Assembly: GCF_005405065.1 (NCBI RefSeq)
Contig: NZ_BJDI01000004.1
Span: forward strand, 150,105 to 214,104
Source: Lactiplantibacillus nangangensis
GTDB taxonomy: Bacteria > Bacillota > Bacilli > Lactobacillales > Lactobacillaceae
Direction: 5' to 3'
Length of the DNA: 64,000 bases
Shown here: positions 44,856 to 53,158 of the stretch, one piece after another
Layout of the letters: every line of letters begins with the position of its first letter
How positions within the stretch are numbered: the first letter of the stretch is position 1
Program-made: the position numbers and the translations under genes
The notes under the pieces: model-generated
Databases searched by the model: none
The model's input: only the letters and a program-made list of their open reading frames with translations
Told to the model about the DNA's origin: nothing

Positions 44856-46325
44856 CTAGTAATCTTTTTTGCTTACCCAGTCACGGACTGAGTGGATAAT
44901 GTTCATTTTGTGATCATATAATTTTTGTGATAAGTCCACTGGATAATCTTGTGGATTCAAGTCCCGCTTATATTCATCCCATAAGGAATCCAGACTATCA
45001 TAAGCATACTGCTTGATTTCTTTCAAAGCTGGCAATTGATAAACTTGCTTACCTTGATCGTAAATCGGAATCAAAACTGGTCGCGCATCAAAATCACTGA
45101 CCGTCTTATTGATATACGTATAACTTGGGTGGAACATGTAGATCGATTCTTCATTCCGTGGGTCTTCATCATAAAGGGTCACATAGTCTCCTTCAGACTT
45201 ACCATCAGCCCGCTTCGTAATCCGCCAAACTTGTTTGCGACCAGGCGTTGAGACCTTTTCCGCATTATTTGACAACTTGATCGTATCGACCATCTTACCA
45301 TTGTCATCTTCAATGGAAACCATCTTGTAAACAGCGCCCAGTGCCGGTTGGTCAAAAGCCGTGATTAGCTTAGTCCCAACACCCCAAACACTGATCTTGG
45401 CCCCTTGCATTTTCAAGTTTTGAATCGTTTTTTCATCTAAATCGTTGGAAGCATAGACTTTCGCATCTGGGAAGCCAGCTTCATCTAACTGTTCACGCAC
45501 ACGCTTTGAGAGGTAGGCCATGTCACCGCTATCGATCCGGACGCCTTGGAAATTGATTCTGTCACCCATTTCCTTAGCAACTTTAATCGCGGATGGTACT
45601 CCACTGCGCAACGTATCATAAGTATCTACCAAAAAGACGCAGTCATGATGTGTTTCAGCGTAAGCTTTGAATGCCGCATAGTCATTTCGGTACGTTTGTA
45701 CCAAGGCATGCGCATGCGTTCCACTAATCGGAATGCCAAAAATTTTTCCGGCACGCACATTACTCGTCGCATCAAAACCACCAATATAAGCGGCCCGCGT
45801 GCCCCAGATAGCAGCATCCATTTCTTGTGCCCGGCGTGTTCCGAATTCAAGCAAGCCATCTTCTTCACCAACGACCGACTTGATGCGAGCGGCTTTAGTG
45901 GCAATCAACGTTTGATAGTTGATAATATTCAATAAAGCCGTTTCAATCAGTTGGCATGTCGCTAATGAGCCTTCAACCTGCATCAAAGGTTCGTTATTGA
46001 AAACAAGATCCCCTTCACGGGCTGACCGAATTGTGGCATCAAACTTGAAATTCTTTAAATAGTCCAAAAAACCTTCTGGATAATCTTCGGCTTCACGTAA
46101 ATACGCAATATCCGTATCCGTAAAGTGGAGATTATTGATATAATTAACTACTCGCTCAAGACCAGCAAAAATCGCATAGCCATTTTGGAACGGCATCTTC
46201 CGAAAGAAGACTTCGAACACCGCGTGTCGATTATGAATTCCCTGTTCCCAATAAGTTTGCATCATGTTGATCTGATAAGCATCCGTATGCAAGGTTAAAC
46301 TATCATCCGGATAGATTTGAGTCAT
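44856..46325 (-). CDS. pncB: Nicotinate phosphoribosyltransferase
   Basis: Converts nicotinate and PRPP to nicotinate mononucleotide, the first step of NAD salvage. The 489-aa product shows [20 protein letters not shown], the phospho-His-type region [16 protein letters not shown] and the [15 protein letters not shown] motif. Length fits the Firmicutes type. Divergent from tagA. Confidence 0.96.
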   Translation of the reverse strand: MTQIYPDDSLTLHTDAYQINMMQTYWEQGIHNRHAVFEVFFRKMPFQNGYAIFAGLERVVNYINNLHFTDTDIAYLREAEDYPEGFLDYLKNFKFDATIRSAREGDLVFNNEPLMQVEGSLATCQLIETALLNIINYQTLIATKAARIKSVVGEEDGLLEFGTRRAQEMDAAIWGTRAAYIGGFDATSNVRAGKIFGIPISGTHAHALVQTYRNDYAAFKAYAETHHDCVFLVDTYDTLRSGVPSAIKVAKEMGDRINFQGVRIDSGDMAYLSKRVREQLDEAGFPDAKVYASNDLDEKTIQNLKMQGAKISVWGVGTKLITAFDQPALGAVYKMVSIEDDNGKMVDTIKLSNNAEKVSTPGRKQVWRITKRADGKSEGDYVTLYDEDPRNEESIYMFHPSYTYINKTVSDFDARPVLIPIYDQGKQVYQLPALKEIKQYAYDSLDSLWDEYKRDLNPQDYPVDLSQKLYDHKMNIIHSVRDWVSKKDY

Positions 46326-46426
46326 GAGTTTAATTCTCCATTTCGTAGGTTGTAAACGACATTATTTTTAGTTAAGCCTATTCTATCATTTTTTTGAAAA
46401 CTAATGAATGTAAGCACCTGAAAAAG

Positions 46427-46454
46427 TTGCATAAATTGCTGAAATATCTATACT
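46427..46454 (+). promoter_or_regulatory. tagA-type gene promoter
   Basis: TTGCAT (46427-46432), 16-bp spacer, TATACT (46449-46454), 30 bp before the start. Confidence 0.55.
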
Positions 46455-46483
46455 TTAGTTAATATTTGAAAGTGAGGCCGCCT

Positions 46484-47224
46484 ATGACTGCACCATTTGA
46501 TACTGTTTCCATTTTAACTGTGCCGTTTATTAACACGACTAACCAGGCCTTTTTGAGTCAGTTGGAACAAGATGTGCTAGCGCATCAGAATCGCTTTGTC
46601 GTCACCGCTAATCCTGAAATTTTAATGTATGCTCGTGAGCATCCCGATTATCAACGGGTCTTACACCAAGCCGACTACATCACGCCGGATGGTATTGGGG
46701 TCATTCAAGGTGCTCAAATTCTTGGAACGCCACTACCGGAACGCATCACCGGCTATGATACCTTACTAGACTTGCTCCAATGGGGCTCTGAGCAACATCA
46801 ACGCGTTTTCTTATTAGGTGCTAAACCAGCTGTTTTAAAGCAGGTCGTGGCTAAATTAAAGCAAACAGCGCCAAACCTTGTCATTGCCGGCGCGCAAGAC
46901 GGTTATTATACTGACGAAGCCGCCGTTGCTGACCAAATCGTCGCTGCCAAGCCAGACATGATTTTCATTGCGACCGGTTTTCCCAAGCAAGAATTCTTTA
47001 TTGCTAAATATCGTCATCGCATCGATGGACTTTGGATGGGGGTCGGTGGTAGTTTTGACGTCATTGCCGGAGCAGTTAAACGGGCGCCAAAGTTTTGGCA
47101 AAAGCACCATATCGAATGGCTATATCGTTTGATCCAAGAACCCAGCCGATTTAAACGGATGTTGGTCTTGCCACGCTATTTACGACTCGTTAAAAAGATT
47201 GCTAAACAACAAAATAACTCATAA
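46484..47224 (+). CDS. tagA: WecG/TagA/CpsF family glycosyltransferase
   Basis: A 246-aa GT-26 enzyme. TagA transfers N-acetylmannosamine to undecaprenyl-PP-GlcNAc in teichoic-acid linkage-unit synthesis. Visible features: VVTANPEILMYAREHP, the DYITPDGIGVIQGAQILG motif with catalytic Asp-Gly, GYDTLLDLL, FIATGFPKQEFFI and GVGGSFDVIAGAVKRAPKFW. The start at 46484 has GTGAGG upstream. Monocistronic, sharing a terminator with nagR. Confidence 0.93.
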   Translation: MTAPFDTVSILTVPFINTTNQAFLSQLEQDVLAHQNRFVVTANPEILMYAREHPDYQRVLHQADYITPDGIGVIQGAQILGTPLPERITGYDTLLDLLQWGSEQHQRVFLLGAKPAVLKQVVAKLKQTAPNLVIAGAQDGYYTDEAAVADQIVAAKPDMIFIATGFPKQEFFIAKYRHRIDGLWMGVGGSFDVIAGAVKRAPKFWQKHHIEWLYRLIQEPSRFKRMLVLPRYLRLVKKIAKQQNNS

Positions 47225-47270
47225 AAAAGCGATCCATCAGTTTTTTCTGAAACTGGTGAATCGCTTTTCA
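47225..47270. terminator. Bidirectional terminator of tagA and nagR
   Basis: Stem AAAAAAGCGATCCA-CAGTTT / AAACTG-TGAATCGCTTTT; T-runs on both strands between convergent genes. Confidence 0.85.
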
Positions 47271-47281
47271 ATTTAAATGTC

Positions 47282-47983
47282 TTATTTTTCGAGATAAAAT
47301 TCAAACCGATTACCAACATACTGGGTCCGCACGTATTCGAACGGTTCACCAGTCTGCAAGTAGGAAATCTGTCTTAACCGTAACAACGCGTCACCACGCC
47401 GAACGGACAAATATTCCGCAATTCGTTCTGATGCTGACATCGCAGAAACGGTTTGTTGGGCCTTACCAGGCACAAAACCGGCCTTAGCTTCCAAAGTCCG
47501 ATACAACGAACTGGTAATTTCATCTTTAGTAAATTGTTTAACCAAACGTTCCGGTACCGTAGCAACCTCAAAACAAATCGGCACATCATCGCCATAGCGA
47601 ATCCGCTCCATCCGTAGCACTTGTTCATTTGGTTGCAAGGCGAGCTTTTCACTTTCAGAAAGTGACGGGCTCGTCACATGATAGGAAATCGTTTTGCTAG
47701 AAGGTACCTTGCCCTGAGCCAGCATTAAATCAGTAAAACTGGTCACACCAGACATCTTTTCCTGCACTTTTTGATTCGCAACAAAGGTGCCAGCGCCGAC
47801 TCGCCGCTCTAGTATCCCTTCATCAACCAAGGTTTGAATCGCCTGGCGTAACGTCATCCGACTCACATCAAATTGACCAGCCAATTCTCGCTCGGATGGA
47901 ATGCGATCACCGACCGCCCAGCGTCCTGCTTCAATGGCTTGTTTGATTTGGTTATGAATTTGAATATAAATTGGCGAACTCAT
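47282..47983 (-). CDS. nagR: GntR/HutC-family transcriptional regulator (NagR-like)
   Basis: A 233-aa HutC-subfamily repressor with an N-terminal winged HTH (IPSERELAGQFDVSRMTLRQAIQTLV, about residues 26-50) and a C-terminal UTRA ligand-binding domain (about 85-230). Directly follows nagA, like NagR/YvoA, which releases DNA on binding GlcN-6-P or GlcNAc-6-P. The operator at 49183-49198 upstream of nagA fits. Start 47983 is preferred over an ATG three codons earlier that is too close to AAGGG. Confidence 0.88.
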   Translation of the reverse strand: MSSPIYIQIHNQIKQAIEAGRWAVGDRIPSERELAGQFDVSRMTLRQAIQTLVDEGILERRVGAGTFVANQKVQEKMSGVTSFTDLMLAQGKVPSSKTISYHVTSPSLSESEKLALQPNEQVLRMERIRYGDDVPICFEVATVPERLVKQFTKDEITSSLYRTLEAKAGFVPGKAQQTVSAMSASERIAEYLSVRRGDALLRLRQISYLQTGEPFEYVRTQYVGNRFEFYLEK

Positions 47984-48008
47984 GGGTCTCATCCCTTACT
48001 TCTATTAT

Positions 48009-49145
48009 TTATTTAACTGCTTTTTTACCATAACTGTAAGTTGCGACTAAATCTTGGTTGGCATCCAAAACGTTAATATCCGCATCCTTACCTGCTTCCA
48101 AAGTCCCTTTGGAAGTTAATTTAAATTCTTTAGCTTGGTTAACTGACGACATCTTAACCGCTTCAAAAATGCCACAGCCAGTGAACTTTTGCACGTTCTT
48201 GAAGGCGTTGATATAAGTTAACACAGAACCAGCTAAGTTACCAGCTTCAAGCCGGGCTTGGCCGTCTTTAACGATAACCTTTTGACCACCTAATTCACTG
48301 ATACCATCGGGTTCACCTTTGGCACGCATTGAGTCGGTAACCAATTCGATCCGATCAGCACCCTTTTGTTCGTATGCCAACTTGATCATATCAGGCACGA
48401 TATGGAAGCCGTCACAAATCAATTCACAATACATGTTATTTTCAAGCATGGCATGACCGGTAACGCCAGGTTCGCGGTGCTTGAATTCACGTTGCGCATT
48501 GTATAAATGGGTCACGTGGGTTGCTTTACTTGCTAATAATTGTTCACGAGTGGCATTACTGTGCCCAACTGAAGGCACGATGCCATTTTCCAAGCAATAC
48601 TTTTCGAATTCACGCGAACCAGGATCTTCTGGTGCATACGTGATCAACTTAACGCGACCACCAGATAATTTATTCCAGTTATCGAGTAAGTCAACATTTG
48701 GATTCTTGATATACTTTTCAGGTTGAGCACCTTTAAAAGTTGCTGAAATGAATGGGCCTTCCAAGTGAACCCCTTGGATCACAGGATTTTCTTGGGCGGC
48801 TTTGTTAATGCCGGCCATGGAATGATCCAAGTTTTCGTTAGATTGGGTCATTGTGGTACAGAAGTATGACGTAATTCCTTCACGTGCCACCATATCGTTG
48901 ACCATTTCATTAATTTCAGCTGGATTACCATCCATTGAATCAAAACTATAACCACCGTGACTATGCACATCGATGAAACCAGGTACGATTGTCTTACCAC
49001 TGACAAATTCAATATCATCGTCAGGTTGGGCAACATACTCGTCCATTGGCCCGACCGCTTCAATTTCCTTACCGAAACGAATGTAGCCGTCATCGATCTT
49101 TTCTAGACCGGTATAAATGATGGCATGTTTTAAAACTTTGCTCAT
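48009..49145 (-). CDS. nagA: N-acetylglucosamine-6-phosphate deacetylase
   Basis: Deacetylates GlcNAc-6-P to GlcN-6-P for cell-wall recycling and amino-sugar use. The 378-aa amidohydrolase has the metal motif GFIDVHSHGGYSFDSMDG, VHLEGPFIS, VGHSNATREQL, the HLYNAQ region and LVTDSMRAKG. The start at 49145 follows AAGGAGG; a longer in-frame reading lies across the promoter. Operon with nagR. Confidence 0.96.
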   Translation of the reverse strand: MSKVLKHAIIYTGLEKIDDGYIRFGKEIEAVGPMDEYVAQPDDDIEFVSGKTIVPGFIDVHSHGGYSFDSMDGNPAEINEMVNDMVAREGITSYFCTTMTQSNENLDHSMAGINKAAQENPVIQGVHLEGPFISATFKGAQPEKYIKNPNVDLLDNWNKLSGGRVKLITYAPEDPGSREFEKYCLENGIVPSVGHSNATREQLLASKATHVTHLYNAQREFKHREPGVTGHAMLENNMYCELICDGFHIVPDMIKLAYEQKGADRIELVTDSMRAKGEPDGISELGGQKVIVKDGQARLEAGNLAGSVLTYINAFKNVQKFTGCGIFEAVKMSSVNQAKEFKLTSKGTLEAGKDADINVLDANQDLVATYSYGKKAVK

Positions 49146-49175
49146 GAACAATTCCTCCTTGGATTTACTGGTTTC

Positions 49176-49204
49176 ATTATAATCGGTATAGACCAAATAT
49201 GCAA
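49176..49204 (-). promoter_or_regulatory. nagA promoter with NagR-type operator in the spacer
   Basis: Minus strand: TTGCAT (49199-49204), 17-bp spacer, TATAAT (49176-49181). The spacer contains ATTTGGTCTATACCGA (49183-49198), a TGGTCTATACCA-like site of NagR/YvoA regulators, so repressor binding would block polymerase. Confidence 0.75.
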
Positions 49205-49260
49205 CCACAAAGAGACTGAACTATCGCGTAATGGGCTAATTCAACCCATAATTGGCTCCT

Positions 49261-50052
49261 TTACTCACCGAGTTCCTTGGCGATCGTCGCATCAATTCCT
49301 TTGACTACAGCAGTCATAAACCCGGCTTCTTCCATCGCCAATAGACCAGCAACCGTCGTCCCACCTGGTGAAGAAACTTGATCAACCAACTCAAACGGAA
49401 TTTTGTCTGAATCTAAAACCATTTTAGCACTGCCTAATGTCGCTTGTGCTGCAATCTTAGTCGCTGTTGTTTTGTCTAGACCGTGTTTGACCCCAGCTCG
49501 AGCCATGGCATCAATGAAAAAGTACACGTAGGCTGGCGAACTCCCAGCAAGGGCTGAAAAGGTACTAAAATCTTGTTCAGCAATTTCACTCGTTTCACCA
49601 ATGGCATTGAATAACGCTTGCCCGGCAGCGTATTGTTCAGCTGTCAAACTGTCATTACCAATTAAAGCCGTCATACCCGCACCGATGGCAACATTGACGT
49701 TCGGCATGATTCGTAAAATCGGTAATTTACCCACTGCCGCCTCATAATCTGACAAATTAAGTCCTGAAACCATTGTGATGACCCATTTTCCAGCAGTAAT
49801 TGCTGGTTTAATGGTCTTTAAGACATCCAAAGTGATATCCGGCTTAATTGCCAAGACAATCACGTCAGCCGCCTCAGCGACCGCCTGATTGGAAGCTAGT
49901 GCATGTAAGCCGTTCGCTTGCGCATAAGGTTCATAACTAGCAGTATGTGCACTGTGAATCAATAAATCGTCTGGGGCGACGGCCTTAGTCTTCAACCAGC
50001 CATCAATAATAGCCCGACCCATATTGCCGGCACCAATAAATCCAATTTTCAT
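49261..50052 (-). CDS. proC: Pyrroline-5-carboxylate reductase
   Basis: NAD(P)H-dependent last step of proline synthesis. The 263-aa product has the Rossmann glycine loop FIGAGNMGRAIIDGW (residues 4-18), VLAIKPDITLDVL, RIMPNVNVAIGAGMTAL and the C-terminal VSSPGGTTVAGLLAMEEAG signature. Monocistronic; the integrated island begins about 260 bp upstream of its start. Confidence 0.97.
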   Translation of the reverse strand: MKIGFIGAGNMGRAIIDGWLKTKAVAPDDLLIHSAHTASYEPYAQANGLHALASNQAVAEAADVIVLAIKPDITLDVLKTIKPAITAGKWVITMVSGLNLSDYEAAVGKLPILRIMPNVNVAIGAGMTALIGNDSLTAEQYAAGQALFNAIGETSEIAEQDFSTFSALAGSSPAYVYFFIDAMARAGVKHGLDKTTATKIAAQATLGSAKMVLDSDKIPFELVDQVSSPGGTTVAGLLAMEEAGFMTAVVKGIDATIAKELGE

Positions 50053-50277
50053 TTCTTAAACTCCTTCAATTAACCAATTCAATCTTTTAAATTTTATCGT
50101 ACAAATAATCGCTTGTTTTGTAAAGCTTGAGCGCTTGTAATTCTTGCTTAGTTTCACTATACCAATAGCCTCGACGATTCCAAAGGTAAAACTTAATTCA
50201 GTTTGGAAAAAGCTGCCTCCTTCATTTTTTTCGAATCAGTATATTAATATAAATTCATAAATCCCGTATGAAGACAC

Positions 50278-50305
50278 AAAAAAACAGCCACCGGAGTGAC
50301 TGTTT
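50278..50305 (-). terminator. Original tRNA-Gln terminator, now at island left edge
   Basis: Minus strand: AAACAG-CAC / GTG-CTGTTT hairpin with seven Ts, directly after the left att copy. It was probably the tRNA-Gln terminator before the island inserted. Confidence 0.7.
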
Positions 50306-50310
50306 GGTAG

Positions 50311-50334
50311 TTGGGCTAGCTGGGTTCGAACCAG
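50311..50334. repeat. Left attachment site
   Basis: 24 bp equal to the last 24 nt of tRNA-Gln (59974-59997) except one base (g for a at the 14th position). Confidence 0.85.
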
Positions 50335-50394
50335 TACAAGAATGAAAAACCGCTATATCAAGGCTGGCGGCCTGTTAAAACGGTAAAAAGATAC

Positions 50395-50421
50395 CCGTGG
50401 TGCACTTTTTGGTGCATTTTA
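50395..50421. repeat. Integrase arm-type sites, left end
   Basis: CCGTGGTGCACTTTTTGG and following bases contain TGGTGCA at 50398-50404 and 50410-50416; the same pattern occurs at the right end. Confidence 0.55.
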
Positions 50422-50464
50422 CTTCTAAAAACGATAAAAACACATAAGATAACACACAATTAAA

Positions 50465-50476
50465 CCATGCTGGCAG
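50465..50476 (-). repeat. CTGCCAGCATGG repeat, copy 1
   Basis: Reverse complement of the 12-mer shared with 56609-56624 and 58646-58661. Confidence 0.55.
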
Positions 50477-50524
50477 TATTACATAGAACCGCTGACAATC
50501 ACAACTTGTATGAAATATATTTCT

Positions 50525-50554
50525 TTTACTTTGATATAGCATACCTGTTATAAT
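50525..50554 (+). promoter_or_regulatory. Antitoxin RNA promoter
   Basis: TTTACT (50525-50530), 18-bp spacer, TATAAT (50549-50554). Confidence 0.6.
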
Positions 50555-50560
50555 GATGTT

Positions 50561-50630
50561 GCGAAGAAATATTGTTTCAATGTGGACACCAAGTCCCCCA
50601 ACTATGTGGAGTAGTTGAGGGGCTTTTTTT
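50561..50630 (+). ncRNA. Antisense antitoxin RNA (RNA II-like) of Fst-type system
   Basis: About 70 nt from a TATAAT promoter to a hairpin terminator CCCCCAACTA / TAGTTGAGGGG with seven Ts. It contains CAATGTGGACACC (50578-50590), a near-copy of CAATGTGATCACC (50761-50773), which on the other strand is the toxin's ribosome-binding site and start. The RNA can therefore pair with the toxin mRNA at its start as well as through the shared terminator, like par/Fst RNA II. Confidence 0.75.
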
Positions 50631-50676
50631 ACGCTTATGTAATAAACGGGTGGGTTAGATTGTTGCCTAATCTGTT

Positions 50677-50763
50677 TTACTTGTGGCGTCTACGGTCTAA
50701 CCAGTCCGTAAACAAGGCAATCAATATGCCAACCGCAAGCGGGGCGAAAAAATACTGCAACAA
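50677..50763 (-). CDS. Fst/Ldr-family type I toxin, 28 aa
   Basis: A 28-codon ORF starting at TTG 50761-50763, with GGGAGGT 7 nt upstream. The peptide has an aromatic/hydrophobic membrane span containing FFAPLAVGILIALFTDWL and a basic tail (DRRRHK), the Fst/Lpt pattern of AP-x-x-VG followed by a W-L and charged C-terminus. The transcript runs towards the antitoxin RNA and shares its terminator. Acts in the membrane if overexpressed. Too short for standard ORF calling. Confidence 0.8.
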   Translation of the reverse strand: MLQYFFAPLAVGILIALFTDWLDRRRHK

Positions 50764-50810
50764 TGTGATCACCTCCCAACCGTTACACGGTATAGGTAGG
50801 CAACTCCCCT

Positions 50811-50839
50811 ATTATCCAGTACGATTAGTGATAATGCAA
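50811..50839 (-). promoter_or_regulatory. Toxin promoter
   Basis: Minus strand: TTGCAT (50834-50839), 17-bp spacer, GATAAT (50811-50816). Three 9-bp-spaced TGTCC repeats (50867-50889) lie just upstream. Confidence 0.55.
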
Positions 50840-50889
50840 TACAATCCACCTTAGCCCCTCTATTGGTGTCCGATATGTCCGAATTGTCC

Positions 50890-51135
50890 TTTTTTAGGGT
50901 GTCACAAATGTCAGCGTGGTTCATGTAACATGTTCGTAGCGGCATCCGTCCTACTGTTTAATGAAGGCTTTCAACCAATACAGTTCACAACAAATCACGG
51001 CCACCATTTATATATCAACGTTTATAAGTATTTCAACAGTACAATTAAACTAGCTTAAAGCTCTGACTTTCTCCCACTTATTTCAAACAGCCATCCACCG
51101 AACAAGAATATCGCGTTACGTTTCAACGCTCCAAT
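50890..51135. other. Non-coding island sequence
   Basis: About 250 bp without an ORF, terminator or clear structure. Confidence 0.4.
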
Positions 51136-51175
51136 AAAAATAGCACTGCTATCATTTACGAATAGCGGTGCTATG
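51136..51175 (-). terminator. Terminator of leftward island operon
   Basis: Minus strand: ATAGCACCGCTAT / ATAGCAGTGCTAT hairpin followed by TTTTTATT. Confidence 0.75.
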
Positions 51176-51306
51176 GCATTGCCATGACTTATTATGATCT
51201 GTGTTGTTTTGAAATTGTATAGCTTAACACACCATTGCGGAGTAACTCACCAATTACAACCGTACTTGAAACTACTCTTGTTAATTACTGTGATTGTCTG
51301 ACGCGC

Positions 51307-51429
51307 TTAATGAGTAGCGTTGTATTTATCCATGGCCACAGCTACTTCACCATCACTATAACCTAAGTCGTTCATCAGTGCCGCAGTAACGCCGTCTTGG
51401 TCTTGAATCATTGCTTGTAATTCATCCAA
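51307..51429 (-). CDS. Hypothetical 40-aa protein
   Basis: A 40-aa acidic protein (M-DELQAMIQDQDGV...) starting at TTG 51427-51429 with GGGGGAGGTGAT upstream; that ribosome-binding site overlaps the stop of the ArpU-like gene, so translation is likely coupled. No family recognised. The strong ribosome-binding site and the same GGAGGTGATTAGA-TTG start arrangement as the gene at 56917 support it. Confidence 0.6.
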   Translation of the reverse strand: MDELQAMIQDQDGVTAALMNDLGYSDGEVAVAMDKYNATH

Positions 51430-51434
51430 TCTAA

Positions 51435-51749
51435 TCACCTCCCCCGATTAACTAGTTCCCACCAGTTGGCAATAGCTTGCTTGCGGATGCTGCAATACTG
51501 GCTATTCGCTACCTGCAATTGCCGTTGTGCCACCAGTCGGCCGCCGTTAAGTTCTAGGAACTCATAACGTAACAACGCTGCTTGCCTATCTGGTAATCGG
51601 TTAACAGCCGTTGCCACAGCTTCACACCAGTATTGCATCCGTCTGGCTCGTTCATTCCCACGCTTTGGAAACGTAGCACTGTTAACGATCCGATAATAAA
51701 ACTGGTATTTATTTAATTGGTCGCGTGCATCCTTATACCATTGCTCCAT
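51435..51749 (-). CDS. ArpU/RinA-like phage transcriptional regulator
   Basis: A 104-aa basic protein. The pattern of an N-terminal helical part followed by EAVATAVNRLPDRQAALLRYEF and a C-terminal SQYCSIRKQAIANWWELV resembles the sigma-region-4-like ArpU/RinA proteins that activate late or packaging genes. Here no late genes follow, only a 40-aa ORF and a terminator, as in satellites where it might tap helper-phage regulation. A terminase small subunit is a less likely alternative. Confidence 0.55.
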   Translation of the reverse strand: MEQWYKDARDQLNKYQFYYRIVNSATFPKRGNERARRMQYWCEAVATAVNRLPDRQAALLRYEFLELNGGRLVAQRQLQVANSQYCSIRKQAIANWWELVNRGR

Positions 51750-51767
51750 TAAAATTCACTCCGATAC

Positions 51768-51848
51768 ACAAAAAGGAACGCTAGCCACCCCGCAAACGTT
51801 CCCCTTATAAGTAACGCCACCAATGGCCGCGCTACGGTTAATCCCGAT
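51768..51848 (-). ncRNA. Short leader or small RNA before ArpU-like gene
   Basis: Minus strand: extended -10 TGATATAAT (-10 at 51855-51860), then about 80 nt ending in hairpin GGAACG / CGTTCC with five Ts (51768-51806). The terminator lies 20 bp before the ArpU-like start codon, so it is either an attenuator or the end of a separate RNA. Confidence 0.5.
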
Positions 51849-51869
51849 ATAGTTATTATATCATCACAC

Positions 51870-52482
51870 CTAGTTATTTACATCAGAGTAGCTCAACTAG
51901 CACCCCAAAAGTAACCCAACTAGTAACCCAACAACTTCTAAGCTAGTTACCCTACTATCAAAAATGTTCATACCCCCTATTGCCTATTTATCCAATACCC
52001 TTTTTTATAACGCGACAAATCTGACATTGACCAACATTCAAATAGTCTAACTAGCCCCTATAAATCAAGGTTCTTACAAGTAATCACACTACTTAAAAAG
52101 CCCCAAAATGTCGCATTTTGTAAACCTTTATTGCAGGTTTTTGCAGGTTCTAAAAGGTTGCATTACAAATGACACCTTTAAATATGGTTGCCCGAATAGT
52201 CTAGAATCCGCATAGAAAATAATTCCAACAATTTCCCACATTTTGCATCATTGTTTCATGCTAACAACTACTAACGTTAAGCAGTGTAGTAACCAAACAA
52301 AAAAATGTCATGTTTTGTCAAGTAGTTCACAGGGTGTAATGATAATTAATCCCCTCTTAAAACATAAGGTTTTATTAGGTCGGTACGTCATAGACATTTC
52401 TGACCGTTACGCCAGTGGCGGGCTTTTAGCCCCACAATGTTAAGTACGGTATTTCGTATTGTGATACCGAATTTCGCAAGTA
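51870..52482. other. Non-coding island stretch with short repeats
   Basis: About 600 bp with no supported gene. Contains CAACTAG twice with AGTAACCC repeats (51894-51955), TTGCAGGTT twice at 10-bp spacing (52131-52149), and CGGTAT/ATACCG inverted repeat (52448-52470). May hold regulatory or packaging sites. Confidence 0.45.
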
Positions 52483-52518
52483 AAAAGCCACCTCCTGCAT
52501 GATTGCAAGTGATGGCTA
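52483..52518 (-). terminator. Terminator after wHTH gene
   Basis: Minus strand: AGCCATCACTT...GGAGGTGGCT hairpin with a five-T run. Confidence 0.65.
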
Positions 52519-52528
52519 AATTATTCAT

Positions 52529-52900
52529 TTATGCCCCTTGAATATGACGGCTTCCGCTGCTTATACGTTCAATGTCAGGTCTTAACTGACTTTCCCACCC
52601 GTCTAAGTCTGCTTGCTCTATGGCACTAATACGAGCATTCATAGTGGTTACTTGGCTCTTAAAACTGGCAATACCGATATTGAGTTCATCCTCATCCGTA
52701 GCGATAAACAAGCCACTGCTATGGCCGTTACGGTTCGCTACAATTGGGACGCCGTGCAATCCAATCAGATTACTAACCGCTGCCCTAACGTCTCGCACAC
52801 TCAATTGAGTAGCCTTGCAGATATTGCGGGTCGTGATCGGATAACCAGCCCCACGCGGTAAGATACTCAACACTTTAAATTCAATCATTGATAACGGCAT
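52529..52900 (-). CDS. Phage-type winged-HTH protein
   Basis: A 123-aa protein with an N-terminal winged helix (EFKVLSILPRGAGYPITTRN, ATQLSVRDVRAAVSNLIGL) and a helical C-terminus. This family is common in phage replication regions. ATG with AGGAGG upstream. It lies just downstream of the iteron-like region, so a role in replication control is possible. Confidence 0.7.
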   Translation of the reverse strand: MPLSMIEFKVLSILPRGAGYPITTRNICKATQLSVRDVRAAVSNLIGLHGVPIVANRNGHSSGLFIATDEDELNIGIASFKSQVTTMNARISAIEQADLDGWESQLRPDIERISSGSRHIQGA

Positions 52901-52914
52901 TTTATTACCTCCTA

Positions 52915-53145
52915 GTTTTTACTACTTTTTACTACTTGTTGCGATCTATACCCGTGTACCTGTGTAGGCGTGTAAAACATTGATATAACGGTATTTCCAT
53001 CAACGTACACCCGTGTTTATCGTGTTATAACGTGTGTAACTGCCTTTTTACACGGGTTAACACACGTTATACACACGTACCCTTATTTAAGAATCCTTAT
53101 ATATCAACCTTTACACAGGTTACACACTATACACAGGTAAATTAA
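52915..53145. other. Iteron-like putative replication origin of the island
   Basis: Directly after the helicase gene: TTTTTACTAC twice in tandem (52915-52938), then a dense set of TACAC-GGT sites in both orientations, e.g. TTTACACGGGTTAACAC (53047 on), TTTACACAGGTTACACAC (53110 on), ATACACAGGTAA, and inverted GTACACCCGTGTTTA (53005 on), with AT-rich TTATATATC (53097) between. PICI origins lie after pri-rep in the same way. Confidence 0.65.
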
Positions 53146-53158
53146 TAAAGAGTTAGTA

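Noticed and set aside
50615..50854. 79-codon plus-strand ORF over the toxin gene
   Set aside because: No ribosome-binding site and it starts inside the terminator; the opposite strand has a supported Fst-type gene.
52243..52443. 66-codon plus-strand ORF in the island
   Set aside because: No ribosome-binding site, low-complexity composition, against the direction of neighbours.
52915..53145. CRISPR array
   Set aside because: Repeats are short, unevenly spaced and in both orientations, with no constant spacer length and no cas genes; they look like iterons.
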